Source: Epiperipatus broadwayi (taxonomy: Eukaryota; Onychophora; Udeonychophora; Euonychophora; Peripatidae). From it: a DNA stretch of 64,000 bases. The notes below the pieces were generated by a model. It saw only the letters and a list, made by a program, of their open reading frames with translations. It searched no databases and was not told the DNA's origin. Below, one piece after another: positions 1-12,949 of the stretch (the first letter of the stretch is position 1; every line of letters begins with the position of its first letter). Where the stretch lies: contig JAQFVV010000020.1 in assembly GCA_028023455.1 (NCBI GenBank), positions 7,483,092 through 7,547,091 on the forward strand. Direction: 5' to 3'. A program made the translations under genes and the position numbers.

Positions 1-540
1 TGAGGCAGCTACAATTGGTTGGAATTAGGGGTTTGAATATGACATGGTATGTTCTTACCCTGACATTTCTTTTGGATCTGCCATTACATAAAAAAAATAT
101 TAAAACTTAATATTCTGGATTTACGATTTACTGTTCATGGCTGTAACTCTGCAGGGCCAAGACCCAATGCATTATAGGTGACTCTCTTTTATAGCCACCT
201 CCATTTGTTCTAGAAGTTTCTTTTGATTTCACTTCCTGTCCCAATGCTGACTAACCAGATCTGGTTGATGTGTAAAAACTTTTATCATAGCTTTTATTGT
301 ACATAAAAGAAAGTGAAATCTCATTTCTGTGGGAAACTTCTAGTTTTTTAAACATGAAACAAAAATCTCATTTCTCTGTTTTCAACTACTTAATCCATTC
401 ATACACACATTTGTCACATGCACATATACATTGTTTCAAAAATGACAGAGTCCTTTCTCCACATTTGTGTATTTGTAACCACCACCACGTAATAAAATCA
501 GATATTATATATCTACATATATATTTAAATACTGAATAAT
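1..540. other. AT-rich non-coding DNA
   Basis: I see no supported gene here. An 80-residue open frame at 297-539 has no recognisable domain and its composition follows the AT-rich background, so I treat it as chance. Confidence 0.5.
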
Positions 541-542
541 AT

Positions 543-592
543 TTGTGACTGGGTTCGAACCCCTTCTGCTATAATATATATATATAGTACCC
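543..592 (+). mobile_element. tRNA-derived SINE 3' fragment
   Basis: A B-box-like block (gggttcgaacccc) is followed by a short linker and a TA-rich tail. This is the usual look of the 3' part of a tRNA-derived SINE whose head has been lost. No A box or target-site duplication could be matched, so the call rests on the B box and tail alone. Confidence 0.35.
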
Positions 593-3500
593 TTCCCTTT
601 AGATTGACTAATGAAATGATACACTTCTACTATATTATCTCAACAATGAATAATAAAGTATAAATAACAATATTATATGAGACTCTATCTAAACTGAAAT
701 GTATGAGACATTAGATAGACTTCAAGGACAATCAAACAGAGGTTTTAACATTTAGAAGTCCAAAATATACTCCACATTGGCCTTGCTATTGTAGGAATTA
801 TCCAGATACTATCCTATTGTAATCATTAGGAAAGTCCCTTCAACAAACAATGACTAACATAATATTTCATTTGAAATAATGACTTAACTATTCTATAATT
901 TAAGAAGCTATAAAATAATAATGCTAAGAACACAAACTACATTGAATTGAAGTAATAAACACTATACTATGTATATATCAAGAATCATGATTATTCTTTT
1001 CTAAAATATAATATGTCATATTGATAGTTAAATAATTAAATCACAAAAAGGATTTTGTTGAGATTCAACTATTTAAAGAAAATAACACCATTGCAAATAT
1101 AAACTACCTTCCTATTTAAAAATTAATGTAACTATAATAAGAATACATTAAGATTAACAATCATCATCTACTTACTTACTTTCACTTAAATAATTTAATT
1201 TACCTCCCTAATATGTATTATCATACTCATACAAATAACAATCACAATAGAATAATTATTTTATTATAATCAAAAGCTTTATTACACAATCATTATCTCC
1301 TATCATCTCACTCAATTAAATATATTTCTTAATTAGTTAGCATTTACCCATTGGAATTATATCTTTCAGAAATATAAACATTATAATATATTGAACTGGA
1401 TGCTTTATTGGCTTCAAAGGCATCATTGGAAAATTCAAAATTATAATGTACAATTTTAAAGATTTTAAAATTTTTGTACTTTATTTTTTATTTATTTATT
1501 AAGAGTATGTGCCTAACATAGACAGAAAAGTAAAAACATTTTAATTAAAAAAAGAGTTTTTGCAATCAGTTTCTTTTATTTTGTTGATTGCAAGTTATTT
1601 TTAAAAGCTGGGATTTTTTTTAAAATTAATTTTGAAATAGATAAGAGCCCTGGTCAGATTTTTTTAAAATTAATAGTCAAAATTTTTAATTAAAGATTAG
1701 GCAGGAAATAACAATTTACATAAATAGCTCCAAGTTTTTGACTGGATTATTCTGCTTCTTATTTTATTGTGATTCTTATTCAGATTGCTATGTTAACTCA
1801 TATATTTGCAAATCATGGATGGCAGATGCATTATATTTTAAAGATTGCTGTTTGTGTCTTAAATCAAAACTGCTATTATATTTTTGTAAATGGAAAATTA
1901 CTGACTACTATTTGCTATGCTAGTAGTGACCATCCATTCACCATGCCAAAAATACACATCATGAAAAATCTTCTTAAGAATATACTGTGCTAAATCAACC
2001 CAAAGATTAATGAGAGAGCTTCATAGTTGTGCTTTCAAGAACATGACCTAAAAGCTTAGTCCAGAACTGATCACTATGATTGCTTTCAGACTCCCAAACA
2101 GATAAATAAATGGAAACCAAAAACCTTCATGATAAACTCTAGGTAGAAATGTGCAATACCCTGCTGGAAGAAATCAGCTGGACAGAATATTATGCCTTGG
2201 TGTAAATGAACATTTTAATATCATAACTAGGGCTTAAATCTGTTGTTTAAATCTCTATGGTAAAGTCTCAGCTTAATCTAAAAAGAAACCTGCACAAGAT
2301 GTATAATCATTTAAATATCATTAATTATTTTATTGTACATTTTTCTTATTATTACATGCATTGAAGTCCTACTTTTAAGATTTTATATTTTAAATTTATT
2401 TATCTGAGAGTGTATTGCAAGTTTATATTTTATATGCTTAGTGTTTACTTTTTTATATTACTAATCCTTGATAAATGCTTGGGCAGATATTAGTAATTTT
2501 CTTTTCAATTTACTTGTCCCTTATTTTTACATTATGATTAATTTAGACAATCTTGGTTTGCATTTTCCTGCAGACCACAAATCTTTTGGCTAGCAATTTA
2601 TTGAATGTGTTATCCTGTTTTTCTTAAACAGTAGAGATTTGGGTTTTTCTATCTTTCAGATTACATAATACCATAAACTTTTTTTTGTCAGAATCAACCT
2701 TGATTGTCTTGAACATGACCATTCATGAATGTTTACAGGCAAATGACAGTCCTATAATATCCTGAGGTTTTGTTTGTAGGAGAAGATTGCTCTGCATTGA
2801 TTCGTTGTATTCAATACAAGACCATTTTGTGTTGTAATGTCTAAATAATAGAAACTGGAATTGTTTATATAAATCACTAACAGGAAGACATTATAAATCC
2901 CTTTTAATTTTTAGATGAGAAAATGAAATCTGCCAGGATGTTTAATGTTAACTTACTCTCATAACTCTGATAAATGCTGGAGAAAATTAGATCAAAACTT
3001 TCATGCTTTGTTTGACTAATATTTATTTTAGATTTAATAAACTTTAAAATTGTTTATAATTATTTGGGTTAACATTTGTCTCTGTGTTTTTTTTCTCAAT
3101 TGTCTGAACAATGTTAAAGATCTCTTTCACTCCCTGGGTCTAGCTAGTAGCATTCATCATCATTAACTTTTGGATCATCGTAAATTAAATTTTCTAGGTT
3201 GTTAGTGACCTAGTGATGCCCTCAGTGATCAAAAGAAGTGAGGAAGTGACCATTACAATATTTTATCAATAACTTGGATTTTGAAATAATATATTTTTAA
3301 ATTTATTCTGTAAAATAAATTTCAAAACTGAACTTCAGAACCAGAATGTGACTCCAAAAATAATAATATCAATTTCTATTACATATTCTACATTTGTAAT
3401 AATATTTAATTGCAATTTTATCTTCAAGATTTTTTTATATTTAATAAAAATATGAATCAAGACAAATTCCCTTTAATACAATTATAATTTCAAAGTAACA

Positions 3501-3615
3501 GGTAATTAATTTAGCATTTATAAATTCTTGAATATAATTCTTTAGATAAAATATGTAATAAATATATGCTATGTAATAACTCTATGTGATGGATATGACT
3601 TTATGATGCAAATGA
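593..3615. other. AT-rich non-coding DNA
   Basis: About 3 kb of A/T-rich sequence with short frames (for example 1738-1993) that show no domain. I see no RNA gene, transposon end or convincing exon. Confidence 0.5.
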
Positions 3616-4123
3616 TTCTAGACCAGTGTTCTTCAACCCTTGGTCCGCGGCCTGGCACCGGGCCGCAGAACTTTTCTGCAGGCCCGCGTGCTAGACGGGC
3701 AGTAAAAAGTTTGTAATAATAAATAATAAGAGTTTAAACTTTTAATTAATATAACCAATTTTTATTTATTTTTTCATCTCATTTTTACCCAATTAAAAAA
3801 AAAAAAGAAAACAGAACGAAAACAAAATCTAATCAATCATTCATAAATTAATTTGTTTTTCTAGTTATCACAGATGTTTATGGGGGGGGGGGAGAATTAA
3901 ATATTTTATTACTTTTCTAAAAAAAATTTAAAAAAAGGTTTTTATTATATAACCTCCATATATATATAAAACATTATCTTATATATTTAACATTGTTGTT
4001 TTGATCAGTTATAACAATTATGCTTATCTTTAAGAAAATTTATCTATAGACTTCTGCCGGAAATCTTATCCTTATTTTTACCTGTCCGCAGGTGTGAAAA
4101 GGTTGAAGACCACTGTTCTAGAC
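3616..4123. mobile_element. Non-autonomous hAT transposon (MITE) with 8-bp TSD
   Basis: The element runs from CAGTG at 3624 to CACTG at 4115 (492 bp). Its termini are inverted: cagtgttcttcaaccc at the left and the complement of ggttgaagaccactg at the right. It is flanked by a perfect 8-bp direct repeat, ttctagac, at 3616-3623 and 4116-4123. The CAGTG ends, 8-bp duplication and a GC-rich subterminal block (3641-3700) inside an AT-rich interior are diagnostic of the hAT superfamily. There is no transposase frame, so it must have been moved in trans. It contains a G-run near 3881-3892. Confidence 0.93.
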
Positions 4124-4969
4124 CACAATAAAATTATTAATACAAACTTTAAATTAAAATATTCATTTATTTTACAATAATAATAATTGATAACAAACAG
4201 CTATAAATACAATATTACATAATTAATTAAGAAAATTATTATTTAAATATTTATAAATTTACAATAAAATTATTTACATTAATAATAAATAAAATAGACT
4301 TCATTCCATTCATTCTATCCTTCACCTTATTTATTTATCAAAATAATAAGTTCATTATTATTACCCTCTAGTGTGCTTTTTTAATGTTATTAACTAATTT
4401 TACCATCCATGAGTGATCTTGTGGGATTATCTTCTTGGTCATCTTTCCCATAGTTATATTATACTTTATGATTCTAAATATTTAAAATAAGTTATAATAT
4501 TTTAATTATAATTCATACTTAAAATTTGTATGAAAATATGGCACTACAATTTTACTCACAAATTTTTTGTTGTTGTGATAATATTAAAACAATATAAATA
4601 ATGTATTTAAATAGATAGTGGAATCAAAGATTCTTTTTCATAAAACTATCAAAGATTCTTTTTCATAAAACTATCATTCATTTTTATGCACTCTTCATTT
4701 CTCTCTCACATTTTCATTCATATTTTGATCTCATGTACCATCTTTTAAACATTAAGTTATTCAAATTTTAATTGAATACAAAATATTTGTTTTGTATATG
4801 ATCTTATCTTTTGATGTCAATCTGACAAAACTTAAGAAGAAAAAACTATAAAATTCCTAAAAAATAATGAATCAACTTGTGATACCTATTATATATTCCT
4901 ATAACATATAAAACCCCACAGATAAGAAACTGATTTTATTAAATTACTATATCAAAATATAATAACGTG
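4124..4969. other. AT-rich non-coding DNA with a 27-bp duplication
   Basis: No gene seen. A short tandem duplication (caaagattctttttcataaa and flanking bases, period about 27 bp) lies at about 4625-4675. Confidence 0.5.
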
Positions 4970-5015
4970 AAAGGCTAAAAATTTAACAGATGCGCCTTAA
5001 AAATGCTTATGTGAC

Positions 5016-5219
5016 AGCCAATCAGATGTAATAATGACTGTGCATAGAACTCTCAATTCAAAAACAAACCATAAATATGAGAAAAAGAAGGAACCACCTT
5101 CTTCTCTACTTAAATTTATATATAAATAAGCCAGACTTAAGTATTCTGAACTAAGAGTGTGAAGCTTAAAACACCTTCACATTTAATTCACTAAATATTA
5201 TAAATAAATAAACAATATG
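5016..5219 (+). promoter_or_regulatory. Promoter-like segment, copy 1 (CCAAT, TATA, start codon)
   Basis: A perfect NF-Y type CCAAT box (agccaatcag, 5016-5025) is followed about 90 bp later by a TATA-like run (ttatatataaata, 5116-5128), then about 90 bp later by an ATG in good context at 5217. That ATG opens only seven codons before a stop. The order and spacing resemble an animal polymerase II promoter, but TATA-like strings are common in such AT-rich DNA, so the CCAAT box and its duplication are the stronger evidence. Confidence 0.35.
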
Positions 5220-5375
5220 AAATCTTTCGATTTACTATGAAGTAATTTTCAAATCTAATGGAATGATAGTAACAAATATAAATATATTAAATTTATTAAG
5301 CATAAGCAGATGATATAATAATAATGTGAAAGGCTAAAATTTTTAACAGATGTGCCTTAAAAATGCTTATGTGAC

Positions 5376-5581
5376 AGCCAATCAGATGTAATAATGACTG
5401 CATGTGGAACTCTCAATTCAAATACACAAGCCAGAAATACGAGAAAAAGATGAAACCACCTTCTTCTCTACTTACATTTATATATAAATAAGCCAGACTC
5501 AAGCATTCTGAACTAAGAGTGTGAAGCTTAAAACACCTTCACATTTAATTCACTAAATATTATATATAAATAAACAACATG
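5376..5581 (+). promoter_or_regulatory. Promoter-like segment, copy 2
   Basis: This is the second tandem copy. The CCAAT box (5376-5385), TATA-like run (5477-5490) and ATG (5579-5581) are all conserved at the same spacing. The seven-codon mini-frame after the ATG is also conserved. Confidence 0.35.
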
Positions 5582-5731
5582 AAATCTTTCGATTTACTAT
5601 GAAGTAATTTTCAAATCTAATGAAATGATAGCAACAAATGTAAATATATTAAATTTATTAAGCACAAGCAGATGATATAATAACATAAAAGGCTAAAACC
5701 TTTAACAGATGTGCCTTAAAAATGCTTATGT

Positions 5732-7934
5732 ATTAGTTGCATATAAAATTATTTCACTTATTTCTAACCTTAATATATAATATTATATTTTATATCAAAA
5801 AATATCAACCTTAAAATTAAGAATTAAAAAAACAAATCCTTTTCTCTTTTCTTTTTTTAAAAAAAATTAATTTCACTTCCTGGTTTAACATCACCATAGT
5901 AACCAAATCAAAGATTCAAAATTCTTCATGAATTCTATGCTTCTCATCTCCCTTTTTGCTAGAAACACATATATATTTAAGTAAAACATTTAAAAAATAA
6001 TCATAACAATAACATGATAAAACTATAAATCCAATGCATCCTTAATTACTTTTTTGATCTTGACATATTTAAAACTAAATGCGCATAAATATACTCTGGA
6101 ACAATATAATAATGACATAGTTTAATAAATATTCACAATAAATTTTATTATTAATTTCCCCATGTTAAAAGCTTTAAAATATGTAAAGTTAGTTTATCAA
6201 TAAGCTTTACTTCAACTTATCCTTTTGTTTTACTTTTATTTAGTAGCTTCATAGGTTATAAATACACAGAAATAAATTCAAATAACTTTATAATACTGTA
6301 ATATATCATCTTTATTATCAGTAATCATTATTAAAAGATTAAACAGACTTTTCTGTTATCTTTTATTTTTTTAATATTCTTTTTCTTATTATAAGATAAT
6401 TTTATTTGCTAATATAAATATAATATTCATCTATAAAATACAATAAATATTGATTTTTATATTTAATCATTCTATAATTTATTAATTATTATGTATATGC
6501 TAAATATTTTCTTTTTTAATTTTTCAAAGCTATTTATAACATATCAGTTATTTAATTCAAAAAGAGAATTATTTTCAACTAAATTTATAATTATCCACAA
6601 AGTAATTATTTTAAAATTCAACAAATTAATTTTATAAATTTATAAAATTTACATCTCTGAATTTTATACTTGGTCCTCTGATTTAATACATAACTAATAA
6701 AACTATTTAATCTGGTAGACATAAGAAAACAGTTTCTTACATGACAGCATCTATATTTCCCTTTAAGTAACTGTAGTTTATACTCCTTCATGGATTTCTC
6801 CAAAGATAGTAATATCTTTAACTTTTCTTTTAAAACGTTTTAGCTATCATTTTAATTATGAGTTGACTTTCAAGATTGTAATTAGGTCATGACAAAGAAA
6901 CTTGTTTAAACTCACTTCATGACTTTAAATATCACTATTAAAATGTTATATCCTTATGCAGTCTTTAAACTTATATGGGTTTGAAAAATAAAATATCTTA
7001 AAATTTTTATACTTTTTACACATTTAAGTGAGACAGTTATGCACATAATTTTTTAATGAATTAGTTTTCCAGTTCATCTGCTCTTTTACCTTAAATACTT
7101 CAGACAAAGTGACATTAGAAAACTAATTAATTAAATTTTATTGGTCAATATCTAAAATTAACTAGCAAATTTTTAAATAATTATTTTTCTGTCTACATTT
7201 TAAATATGTAAAATTAATAAATATTTTACAAACTAAATTAACTTAATTAATTTTAAATATGAAATTTTAAATATAATTATGATTTTAATATGTGATAGTA
7301 TTAATTGATTTTAAATAAGAAGTTTAATAGTAAAAAGTTATATTTAAAATACACTATAATTATAATTTTAAATAAATTATTATCTTGTAATAAATAATTT
7401 TAGATTTTTATTTACTAGAATTTGGTTCAGAGTAGTACATTTATCTTTTAAAGGGTCACTATTATTTAAATAAACTAAGATTAAATTTATTACCATTGCA
7501 ACTTTTACTAAATGTAATAAACCTATATAAGTAGATATGTTTGTATTGATTGAAAACTATTACATCTGGGTCTCATTTTATGTGTTAGATAGGTTCCTCA
7601 GAAAATGCGCACAAAAGAAATTGCACAAAAATAGACTTAACTTACCTTCAAAAATGGGGGATAGGTTATTGCAATTTTCAAAAATCACATAAAAGCAAAG
7701 CAACAACATAAAATTACTTTAAAATTTGCACAAAAAAAATAAGGAAATAAAATATGATTAATAAAAAATTTCAAATTTGAAAAAAATTGATACAAGACAA
7801 ACTTTTTTTACTTATTTTTTAACTACAGTATTTAATTTTATTCAAAACAATATATTTTATGTGTAATTTACAGTATTTTTTCATACATGTACAGTATTGA
7901 TGATAAGTAAGTTCATTTGTAAACTAGTAAGACA
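5732..7934. other. AT-rich non-coding DNA
   Basis: No supported gene. The minus-strand frame at 6618-6803 has no recognisable domain. Confidence 0.5.
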
Positions 7935-8215
7935 GATTCGTCATGATGTAATGTGATGTACTGTAGCTTCTTAAATGAAGTCAAAAATCTCTCAGCAATT
8001 ATGCCCAGAGAAACCAGTTAGCTACTTCACAAGAGGAAATACAGCTAGTGCCAACTTCATTTTTTTAATTGCTCTTATTGTGGACTCAATCAAACTAAAT
8101 GTTTTCCAATTGCTGTTGATCCTTCTGGTTTCACTAAGCAATTTAAAATTGATATTTTTGTTTCCAAAGAAATTCATTTTCTTGGGTGTTTTTTTTTTGC
8201 TTCTCCATTAGAGTA
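7935..8215 (-). mobile_element. LINE 3' terminal fragment
   Basis: Read on the minus strand, this ends with gaagctacagtacatcacat followed by a repeat of the acatcacatta type. The same sequence, about 85 bp with few differences, ends the LINE at 34655-35760. It is therefore a second, 5'-truncated copy of that LINE's 3' untranslated region and short tandem-repeat tail. The plus-strand frame at 7975-8211 is a shadow. Confidence 0.65.
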
Positions 8216-9240
8216 AACTAAAAGTTTAAAATAAAAGTAAGAACTTAGACATACGATAATAAAAAGACACCAACTCATGACTGTTGGACAAAATTTAATT
8301 AAAACTAACAATTAAAAATTAAATTCTTATTTTTGTCTTTAATTTTTTAATTTCCAATTCCATTTAAAAATCAAATTTCATTGTTTCACATCACATTAAT
8401 TTCAGATCACATTACGTAATTTTTAAATTGTTAAATATAATTAAAAATCAGATTTTAAGTGTCAAATTTAATTGTGACCACTGCTATAACTCACCTTTTA
8501 AAAATAAACTTGCGGACACTAAATGATTAATTGATTACGTACTCTTTTTTAAAAAAGCAAAAATAGAATGATTTAAAATGCAAAAACTACAACTTGCATA
8601 ATAAAGGCATCTATAACGTTCGAACAGATTTACATTATAATCTTGTAAAATTTAATGTGTGTATATAAAATGGGGAAATCCTGATTTAAAGTGAATTATG
8701 AACTTCTTTATTGCATAAAATCTATTACAGTACTATTATAAAATGCTGAAAATATTGAAATTATTAGAGAGAAATTGAACTCCAATAATACGCTATTACT
8801 TTAAATATGACATGTGAGTGCACGAAATTTATAATATTTAAAGTAATAGCGCATTGCTTGACTTCAGATCTAATAATTTTTATCACATAAAAGAAAACCA
8901 CATACAAAGATATTAAGAAGAAACATGAACTGCATAACTTCAAAATCACATTAAATAAATCCCCATAAAACAAGACCTGGGTGTATATTGAAATTATATG
9001 ATTTATAAGATAAATAATTATAAATAAAAGATATGTATTAATTATCTCTACAGAATTTCATCTTTAAACTTTATATGTTGTTATTTATGCATGTTATATT
9101 TCAAAATTTATAGCATTACAATTGTTTAAATTTTAAATTTTGGGCTATAATATACATTTTATATCCTACTTTTATTATGGATAGCCAATGAAAAGGTTAC
9201 AATATATATATATTGATACAAAGATTTTCATGGGTTGCAT
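8216..9240. other. AT-rich non-coding DNA with a short hairpin
   Basis: No gene seen. A 22-bp inverted repeat with one mismatch (8787-8808 against 8834-8855, aatacgctattac type) could be a tiny MITE relic. Confidence 0.5.
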
Positions 9241-9420
9241 ATATAAAACATATTTTGCAGCTTCATCAATGTTAAAAATTTAAATATTTATATACTGACA
9301 TTTTGACTTGATCACAGATGTCATCATCCAGTAGATGACTTGTGTGATCAAGTTGGAATATCGGTATATAAATATTTAAATTTTTAACAGGGATGAATCT
9401 GCAAAATATGTCTTATATAT
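9241..9420. mobile_element. Hairpin MITE-like element, arms about 85 bp
   Basis: The left arm (9241-9326) and right arm (about 9334-9420) are inverted copies of each other with few mismatches, separated by a loop of about 7 bp centred on the ccagta region. The outer right flank is a TA microsatellite. No coding capacity. A snap-back or foldback element is the simplest explanation; no clear target duplication was found. Confidence 0.75.
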
Positions 9421-12400
9421 ATATATATATTGTAATGGTATGGATTGCCATCAATTATCTGTACATCACCAGCATTACACAAGAATAATGAACAGTCATC
9501 CTTAGTGACTGTATTTAAAAGAGATCCCTTATAAAATCTAAACTAATTATCTAACCACTTCCAAACTTAAGGCAACTATAAAATTATTATCTGAATGCAT
9601 ATCATTAAAAAATTATGCTAGCATTCTAATACATGCTGATCATCATCAATGTTCTGGTCATGTGGTACCATGAATATACAGGTCAACTATCAACTAATTT
9701 TTTATTTGCATATAACATAAAGTGCAGTGAATGAACTTTAAATATGGTATTATCTTATCTGGATGTTCAAACACAAACATATATTCTCACACACAAGTAA
9801 ATTGACCATTATCGATCTAGAACTAACTCAGAATCTAAACACCCAAATGGCTGTGACAGTGAATAAAAGAAAATATAATTGTGTACATTTAATCTACCTT
9901 AAGTAAAAGTTTTATTGTAACACTTTACAAATCTATTAAAATGCTATCCTATAATAAACTCATGTCACACAGACACTTCCAATTCATAGAACAGATAGCT
10001 GGGGGAATAACAACACTTATTTTTTAATAATTATTTAATAAATTAACTTAAATGATTTTTAAAAATTTAAAAGAGGTATAATAATATGACATTTCCAACT
10101 CTCAAACATTTTATCAAAAAAATTATAATTTTATATAATAAAACCAGTTTTTTATTATACTACATTAATAAACTTTTACTTTTTAGTTAAGCCCTATTTT
10201 TTAATAATTAAATATAAAAAAATATCTCACAAATAAGTGAAAAATAATTAAAAGTAGCTAAAATACTTTTTATAATTTTGGAGAAAAATCAAATGGATAA
10301 ATAAAATATTTTTCAATAAAAATTATTCACTATTATTAACAATTATTTATATTAAAAGTTATTTGTAAATATACATGTGCTCACAATAATACTTTTTATT
10401 ATGGATTTTTTCTTTTCAATCCATTGGTAGTTATAATTTTTTATTTTCATGTTAGTTTTTTTTCTTGTAATCTTTAAATATTGAGTTTAAATAATCCTTT
10501 CTGTTTTTCTAGTTTTCCTGTAAACTGTCTTTTTGTGGGTTCAAATTTTCATTATAATAACTTTTATTAACACAAATTTTAAGAATAATGTACACAGTTA
10601 AATTTATTCATTTTTATAATATATTTTTGGTCATTTTAACATGGACTGAACTTCATCTTTTCAATGTAATTTGTATGTCTGGCTAACACACAGGTTAAGA
10701 TAGTTGTGCTTTTGGATAGAAACAAGGCTTGTTGAAATTTTTTCAAGGATATTCTTCATTTTGAGTGAATGGGCTACATAGTGAGGCATGATGATGCTCA
10801 ATTTCTAGCTGAGATTTAACAGTGTTCTTTAAATCTATTTTAAAAACCATTTTTAAAATAATAATGAGAGGAGTCTTACCTCCGATTACAAAACTATTTC
10901 TCACTGTTTTTTCATAGCTGAACTGCTATTAATGTTTTCTTCAATAGTTATATCAAGAATACCTATTACAAGACACTGGGGTCTACAGCTGTTACCTGCC
11001 CCTGTTTTACTTTTTTGGAACAATTCTATTTCCCATCCAATTATATATCATCTGAAACATGACAACATTAAATCTTGACCATATTTGTGTATTTCTACAA
11101 ATGATTATTTTTCTTTTTAAATCAATTAATTAAAAAATAGTCTAATTAAATTATTGAAATTCCTCTTTAATTATTTTTCTTATTTTTTATCCACAACAAC
11201 AGTACAATCCCTAAATTACTGTTTCATTTGAACAACATTGTCTTTTGTTTTAGAGAGATAAAAAGAAAAGAAAAAACTTTAATTAATTAAAAGTATTTTT
11301 TATCAAAAATGTTTAAAATCTTTTTTTTTCATTTCTTTTAAAACTTCATAGAGAGTACAAATTTTTTTTACTTATTTATCTCTCTTATTATTATTAGCTT
11401 TTTTAAAGTTAAAACTAATTAATAAATTACTGAAGAGAAAAAAACATTTATTTTGTTAATTTTTTAATAATTAAAACTGGTATATAAAATTACTGAAAAA
11501 AAATTTACTTTATTTTATTTTTATTTTTTCTCTTTTACAGTTATTTATAACAAATTATAAATGTTAAGATTATATTCTTTTAAATAAATATTTGGACTTT
11601 TAAATATGGTATTACTGGTTATTCTAAAAAATATATAAAAGAAGTCATTTTATTCCATCTCCATTTTTAATTTACTTTAATTTAATAAGCTTGTAATATT
11701 TGATTAGATCAGAGTTGCCATTGTCTACAACAATGTGTATATCTATATATAAATTAACAATATTTAAAAAATGTAATTGTTTAAATATTTAAATATGTAG
11801 AAATATCTGTTGAATTTCTATATTAGAAAAATTACAATCAAATGTTATTATACAATAATCAATGAAAATAATAAACTTTTGAACACTTGGAGCATTTGCA
11901 GTTTACTATTGTCATTGATTATTGTTTCTAATGGCTGATGGTAATTTATCTAATATGAAAACAAAATAGATATTTCCGTGTGTGTGTGTATATATATATT
12001 GCACAAATTTGAGGAATTGTCTAATATTAAATAGGATGCTGTTGGAATTGTAGACTTAAAAGAAAAGATAAAGAGATAATTGATTTAAAAAGTAGGTAAG
12101 TGCTTTTTTACTTGAAAGCACAAACAGTGTGAGATTCATTATAAATAAAAAGTGAAAAACAACATTATTGAGATTAATAGTATATCAGACACATTGACAA
12201 GATTAGTTGTTTAAATTAATAAATGATATCAAATGCAGATAATTTAGATTTATACCTCAACAAGTTTTTATTGTGATAAAAAATAGATTTTTATAATAAT
12301 GTACAAAATGCTTTTGAGCAAACCAAATAATACTTCAAAATTGTCAAGGAGTACATTAATACAAGTGTTGTAGGTAAATTTGTTATAGTAAAAGAAAGAA

Positions 12401-12949
12401 GAGCAGCCACAGACTCATGGAATTAAAAAAACTATCTATAAATAAATGCTAAAGGAAAAGGATATGGAAGCATCCAAATAAAGATAAAGAAAAATTGGAT
12501 TATATTTAACTAAGAGAAATTATAATTTCAAGGTTGTAATATTTTAATAGATTGAAGCATGAGGTTATCATTGATTAGTGATATAAAATGTGTTGTTGCA
12601 AAACTAAAAATGAAAACTATTAAGAAACTGAATATTAACAATTAATATTTATAATTTTTATAAATTTTCAATAAATTTTAATTAAAAGTTGCAAGTCATT
12701 TTCAAATATTAACAAATTTTGAAAAGGGTTCAGGGTTTATAGAAATCAATACTAAGAACTGAAAGAAAAGTAGTTGTATTTTTATATTGGGCTACTTCCA
12801 TCATCTAATATGCATATTGAATGTCTTTAGAAAAATTTAACTTTATTTAAATATTCCAAATACATTCAACTGTTAGTAATAGCACATCAAACAAGTTAGT
12901 AGTTTGCTCAAGAAAACAACTACTTATCAGTAAATTTTCAACTAAGGTA
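9421..12949. other. AT-rich non-coding DNA with a degenerate hairpin
   Basis: Mostly structureless. An imperfect inverted repeat (about 11807-11880 against 11902-11976) looks like an old hairpin MITE beside a TG/TA microsatellite. A minus-strand stretch around 10720-10940 is open and slightly less AT-rich, but I cannot assign it to a family. Confidence 0.45.

Larger units (their letters stand above)
4970..5731 (+). repeat. 359-bp tandem repeat, about 2.1 copies
   Basis: Units begin with aaaggctaaaa at 4970, 5329 and 5688; the third is cut off near 5731. The first two are nearly identical over their whole length, differing by scattered substitutions and small indels. Each full unit carries a CCAAT box and a TATA-like box in the order expected of a polymerase II promoter (separate entries). 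The repeat could be a duplicated host promoter or part of an LTR. No coding region follows either copy. Confidence 0.85.

Noticed and set aside
10720-10940. Minus-strand open stretch as a transposase
   Set aside because: Partly open and slightly less AT-rich, but no catalytic motif or inverted ends were found.
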